Shown here: positions 5,519 through 7,751 of the stretch, in pieces
How positions within the stretch are numbered: position 1 is the first letter of the stretch
Layout: each line of letters starts with the position of its first letter
Assembly: GCA_030840415.1 (NCBI GenBank)
Contig: JAVEEO010000461.1
Coordinates: 1-7,751 of the forward strand
DNA from: Pseudonocardiales bacterium
Lineage (GTDB): Bacteria > Actinomycetota > Actinomycetes > Mycobacteriales > Jatrophihabitantaceae
DNA: 7,751 bases
Reading direction: 5' to 3'
Position numbers and translations under genes: made by a program
The notes under the pieces: generated by a model
Database searches by the model: none
Seen by the model: only the letters and a program-made list of their open reading frames with translations
Told to the model about the DNA's origin: nothing

Positions 5519-7751
5519 CTAGCCCAGGGCGGCTGAGACCAGTGCCCGGACCGCCGCGGCATCGTCGAGGCGGATGGCATCTCGGGCCAGTGCGACGCAC
5601 CGGCCGAGGTCGAGTTCCCGGACCCGGGCCTTCACCGCGGGAACCGCGGGCACTGAGACGCTCAGCCCGCGCACGCCCAGTCCGATCAGGACGCCGATCG
5701 CTGCCTGATCGGCGGCAGCCTCACCGCAGACCGCCACCGGGATCCGGCCGGCCAGAGTGCGACACACCTGCTCGATCAGGCTGAGCACGCCGGGATCCAG
5801 CGGGTCGGACAGGTCCGCGACCGCGCGGTTGCCCCGCTCTGCCGCGAGCGTGTACTGGGTCAGGTCGTTCGTGCCGATGCTGAGAAAGTCCAGGTAGGGC
5901 AGGAAAGTCTCGATCTTCAGCGCGGCGGCCGGCACCTCGACCATCATGCCGACCCGCAGTTCGTCCGGCGGGCCGGCGGGTCCGGCGGCCTCGTCCAGCA
6001 GCCTTCTCGCATCGCGCAGTTCGGCGACCGTGCTGATCATCGGGAACAGCACGCTGACCGGCGCCTTGCGGGCGGTGTCGCAGATCGCCGCGAGCTGGTC
6101 GAGCAACAGCTCGCGCCGCCGCAGGCTGAGCCGGATGCCGCGCCGGCCGAGCTGCGGGTTGTCCTCCGCCGGCACCGGCAGGTAGCCCAGCGGCTTGTCG
6201 CCACCGACGTCCAGGGTGCGCAGCGTGATCCGGCGGCCGGCCATCGCCTCCGCTATCGCGAGGTACTGGGTGGCCTGCTCATCGCGGTCCGGTGCTGATT
6301 CCCTGTCCAGGAAAAGGAATTCGGTGCGCACCAGGCCGGCGTGGTCCGCACCGTGCGAAGCCGCCGCCAGCGCCTCGGCGTGCGAGCCCAGGTTGGCGCC
6401 CACCTCGATGGCGATCCCGTCGGCGGTACCGGCCGGCCGGCCGGCGGCGGCGCGCTGCCGGCTGGCGCGGGCAGCTGACTCGGTTGCCTGGTCATGCAAC
6501 CGCGAGAGCGTGGCCTCAGGTGGGTCGAGGAGGAGTTCACCGCTGCTGCCGTCGAGGGCCACCGTGGCGCCTTCGGTCCAGTCGAGCACCCCGGCGCCGG
6601 CGCCCATCACGGCCGGAATTCCCCGAGCGCGCAACAGGATCGCCGCGTGCGAGGACGGGCTGCCGTAGGCCAGCACGACGCCGTGCACCGCATCGGCGTC
6701 CAGGCCGGTCACCTGGCCCGGGGTGAGCTCGGCGGCCACCACGATGCCGGGGCCGCTGGTCGTCCCCGGGCCGGCGCCGGTGAGCGCGGCAATCAGTTGC
6801 GCACCGATCGCGCGCACGTCCTCGGCGCGAGCCCGCAGGTAGGGGTCGGCAAGCTGGGCCCATTGCCGCTCCACGGCGGCCATCGCGGCGGTGCAGGCGG
6901 TGACCGGATCGTCGCCGGCCTCCAGCCGGGACCTGATGTCGGTGGTCAGCTCCTCGTCGTCGAGCAGCAGCAAGTGCGCGTCGAAGATCTCAGCCTGTCC
7001 CGGCCCGGCCAGCTGCCGGTACCGGGTTATCTCGCGCCGGACCGCCGCCAGCGCCGCCGTGACCTGCTGCCATCCCTGTGCCGGACTGCCCGGCCGGCTC
7101 CGGCGCTCGATGGTGGGGCTGGCGCGCAGCGTCCGGACCGGGCCGATGCCGATGCCGGCCGAGGCGGGCAGCGGACCGCTCTCCGGCAGCCGGACCGGCT
7201 CGGCAATCTCGTCCGCCGTCTCGCCGAACCGGTGCTCGGCCAGCTCGAGCAGCCGGTCGACTGCCTCGCGTGCCTGCGGACCCGCGGCCAGCACTTGCAC
7301 CCGATGGCCGTGCAACGCACCCAGGGTGGCCACCCTGCTCAGACTGGCCGCCGGTACCGGGCCGGCGCCGGTGCTCAGATTGCGCAACCGCACCCGGGCG
7401 TCCAGTCCCCGCAGCGCGCCGACCAGCCGGGCGGCCGGGCGGGCGTGCAGACCGTGCGGGTTCGCCACGGTGAACTCGGCCAGTTGGTCGTCGGACCCGG
7501 TCAGGTCCGCGTCGGCGCCCGGTTGCGGGCCGGTCGGACCGTCCAGGTGAGCCGCCTTGCCCAGCAGCGCCTGCTGCGCTTCGGTCGCCACCTGTTGCCG
7601 GTCAGCACCGCCCGCCGCGGCCACCGCCGCCGCCACCAGCCCCTCGACCAGCGGCGCCGCCGACAGCAGCACCCGGTCCCGCACCACGGCGTCCTCTATC
7701 AGCTCCAGCGCCAGCTCCGCACTGAGCACCGCGCTGCCGAGGTCCATCAGC
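5519..7751 (-). CDS. dhaM: DhaM-type multiphosphoryl transfer protein, EIIA(end)–HPr–EI fusion (partial, N-terminus outside window)
   Basis: The frame is open to the right edge, so the true start lies outside; the ATG at 7747 is internal (CTG, then ATG, opens 'LMDLGSAVLSAELALELIED'). Numbering from that Met, residues 1-60 are the end of the EIIA-like DhaM domain, with the DLGSA and 'PLVEGLVAAAVAA' signatures. Residues 90-175 are an HPr domain with phosphorylatable His101 in 'NPHGLHARPAARLV'. Residues 194-742 are a full-length Enzyme I: phospho-His367 in 'GSPSSHAAILLRARGIPAV', PEP-site Arg474 in GLVRTEF, LDVGGDKP, 'MMVEVPAAALKIE', 'SIGTNDLTQYTLAAERGN' (623-640), and Cys674 in VCGEAAAD. The E. 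coli DhaM has only a truncated EI, so this version should take phosphate from PEP unaided and hand it through HPr to EIIA and then to the ADP of DhaL in dihydroxyacetone kinase. dhaK and dhaL would be expected to the right. A general ptsP-like role is the alternative. Confidence 0.85.
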   Translation of the reverse strand, partial: LMDLGSAVLSAELALELIEDAVVRDRVLLSAAPLVEGLVAAAVAAAGGADRQQVATEAQQALLGKAAHLDGPTGPQPGADADLTGSDDQLAEFTVANPHGLHARPAARLVGALRGLDARVRLRNLSTGAGPVPAASLSRVATLGALHGHRVQVLAAGPQAREAVDRLLELAEHRFGETADEIAEPVRLPESGPLPASAGIGIGPVRTLRASPTIERRSRPGSPAQGWQQVTAALAAVRREITRYRQLAGPGQAEIFDAHLLLLDDEELTTDIRSRLEAGDDPVTACTAAMAAVERQWAQLADPYLRARAEDVRAIGAQLIAALTGAGPGTTSGPGIVVAAELTPGQVTGLDADAVHGVVLAYGSPSSHAAILLRARGIPAVMGAGAGVLDWTEGATVALDGSSGELLLDPPEATLSRLHDQATESAARASRQRAAAGRPAGTADGIAIEVGANLGSHAEALAAASHGADHAGLVRTEFLFLDRESAPDRDEQATQYLAIAEAMAGRRITLRTLDVGGDKPLGYLPVPAEDNPQLGRRGIRLSLRRRELLLDQLAAICDTARKAPVSVLFPMISTVAELRDARRLLDEAAGPAGPPDELRVGMMVEVPAAALKIETFLPYLDFLSIGTNDLTQYTLAAERGNRAVADLSDPLDPGVLSLIEQVCRTLAGRIPVAVCGEAAADQAAIGVLIGLGVRGLSVSVPAVPAVKARVRELDLGRCVALARDAIRLDDAAAVRALVSAALG

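Noticed and set aside
4862..5536. Plus-strand 224-codon frame opposite the protease start.
   Set aside because: No motif and biased composition; it only mirrors the true minus-strand gene.

Overview
The window reads as chromosomal DNA from a high-GC actinomycete. Codon third positions are strongly G/C, and the window holds an ANTAR-domain regulator end, an SCO6745/SalK-type protein and a DhaM-HPr-EI phosphotransferase fusion, all typical of Actinobacteria. A FliA/WhiG-like promoter hints at a species with an alternative sigma factor of the motility/sporulation class. I cannot name the genus.

Layout, left to right. Bases 3-137 are the C-terminal end of an ANTAR protein that enters from the left edge. 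Bases 142-332 carry, on the minus strand, a frameshifted remnant of an ArsC/Spx-like (arsenate reductase family) gene. About 300 bases of apparently gene-free DNA follow. Then come three plus-strand genes, each probably with its own promoter: an alpha/beta hydrolase (635-1366), a membrane diguanylate cyclase with CHASE3, a Cys-rich GAF-like segment and GGDEF (1479-3200), and an SCO6745-family protein (3420-4268). The gap 3201-3419 contains hairpins, a possible 33-residue membrane peptide and a good sigma-A-like promoter.

The right half is on the minus strand and convergent with the first. A secreted neprosin-family (glutamic) peptidase occupies 4418-5314. Its well-placed ribosome binding site and ATG lie further upstream at 5344-5357, in a different reading frame, so the signal peptide appears broken by one missing base. 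Beyond a strong hairpin lies the 3' part (742+ codons) of a DhaM-type multiphosphoryl transfer protein, which runs off the right edge.

The genes do not form one obvious pathway. The diguanylate cyclase makes c-di-GMP in response to a periplasmic and perhaps a redox or metal signal. The DhaM fusion would pass phosphate from PEP to a dihydroxyacetone kinase encoded outside the window. The peptidase would act outside the cell. The points most worth a second look are the signal-peptide frameshift, the sigma-28-like leaderless promoter of the cyclase, the four-cysteine cluster in its sensor segment, and the arsC remnant. I see no defence system, CRISPR array, tRNA, rRNA or insertion sequence.
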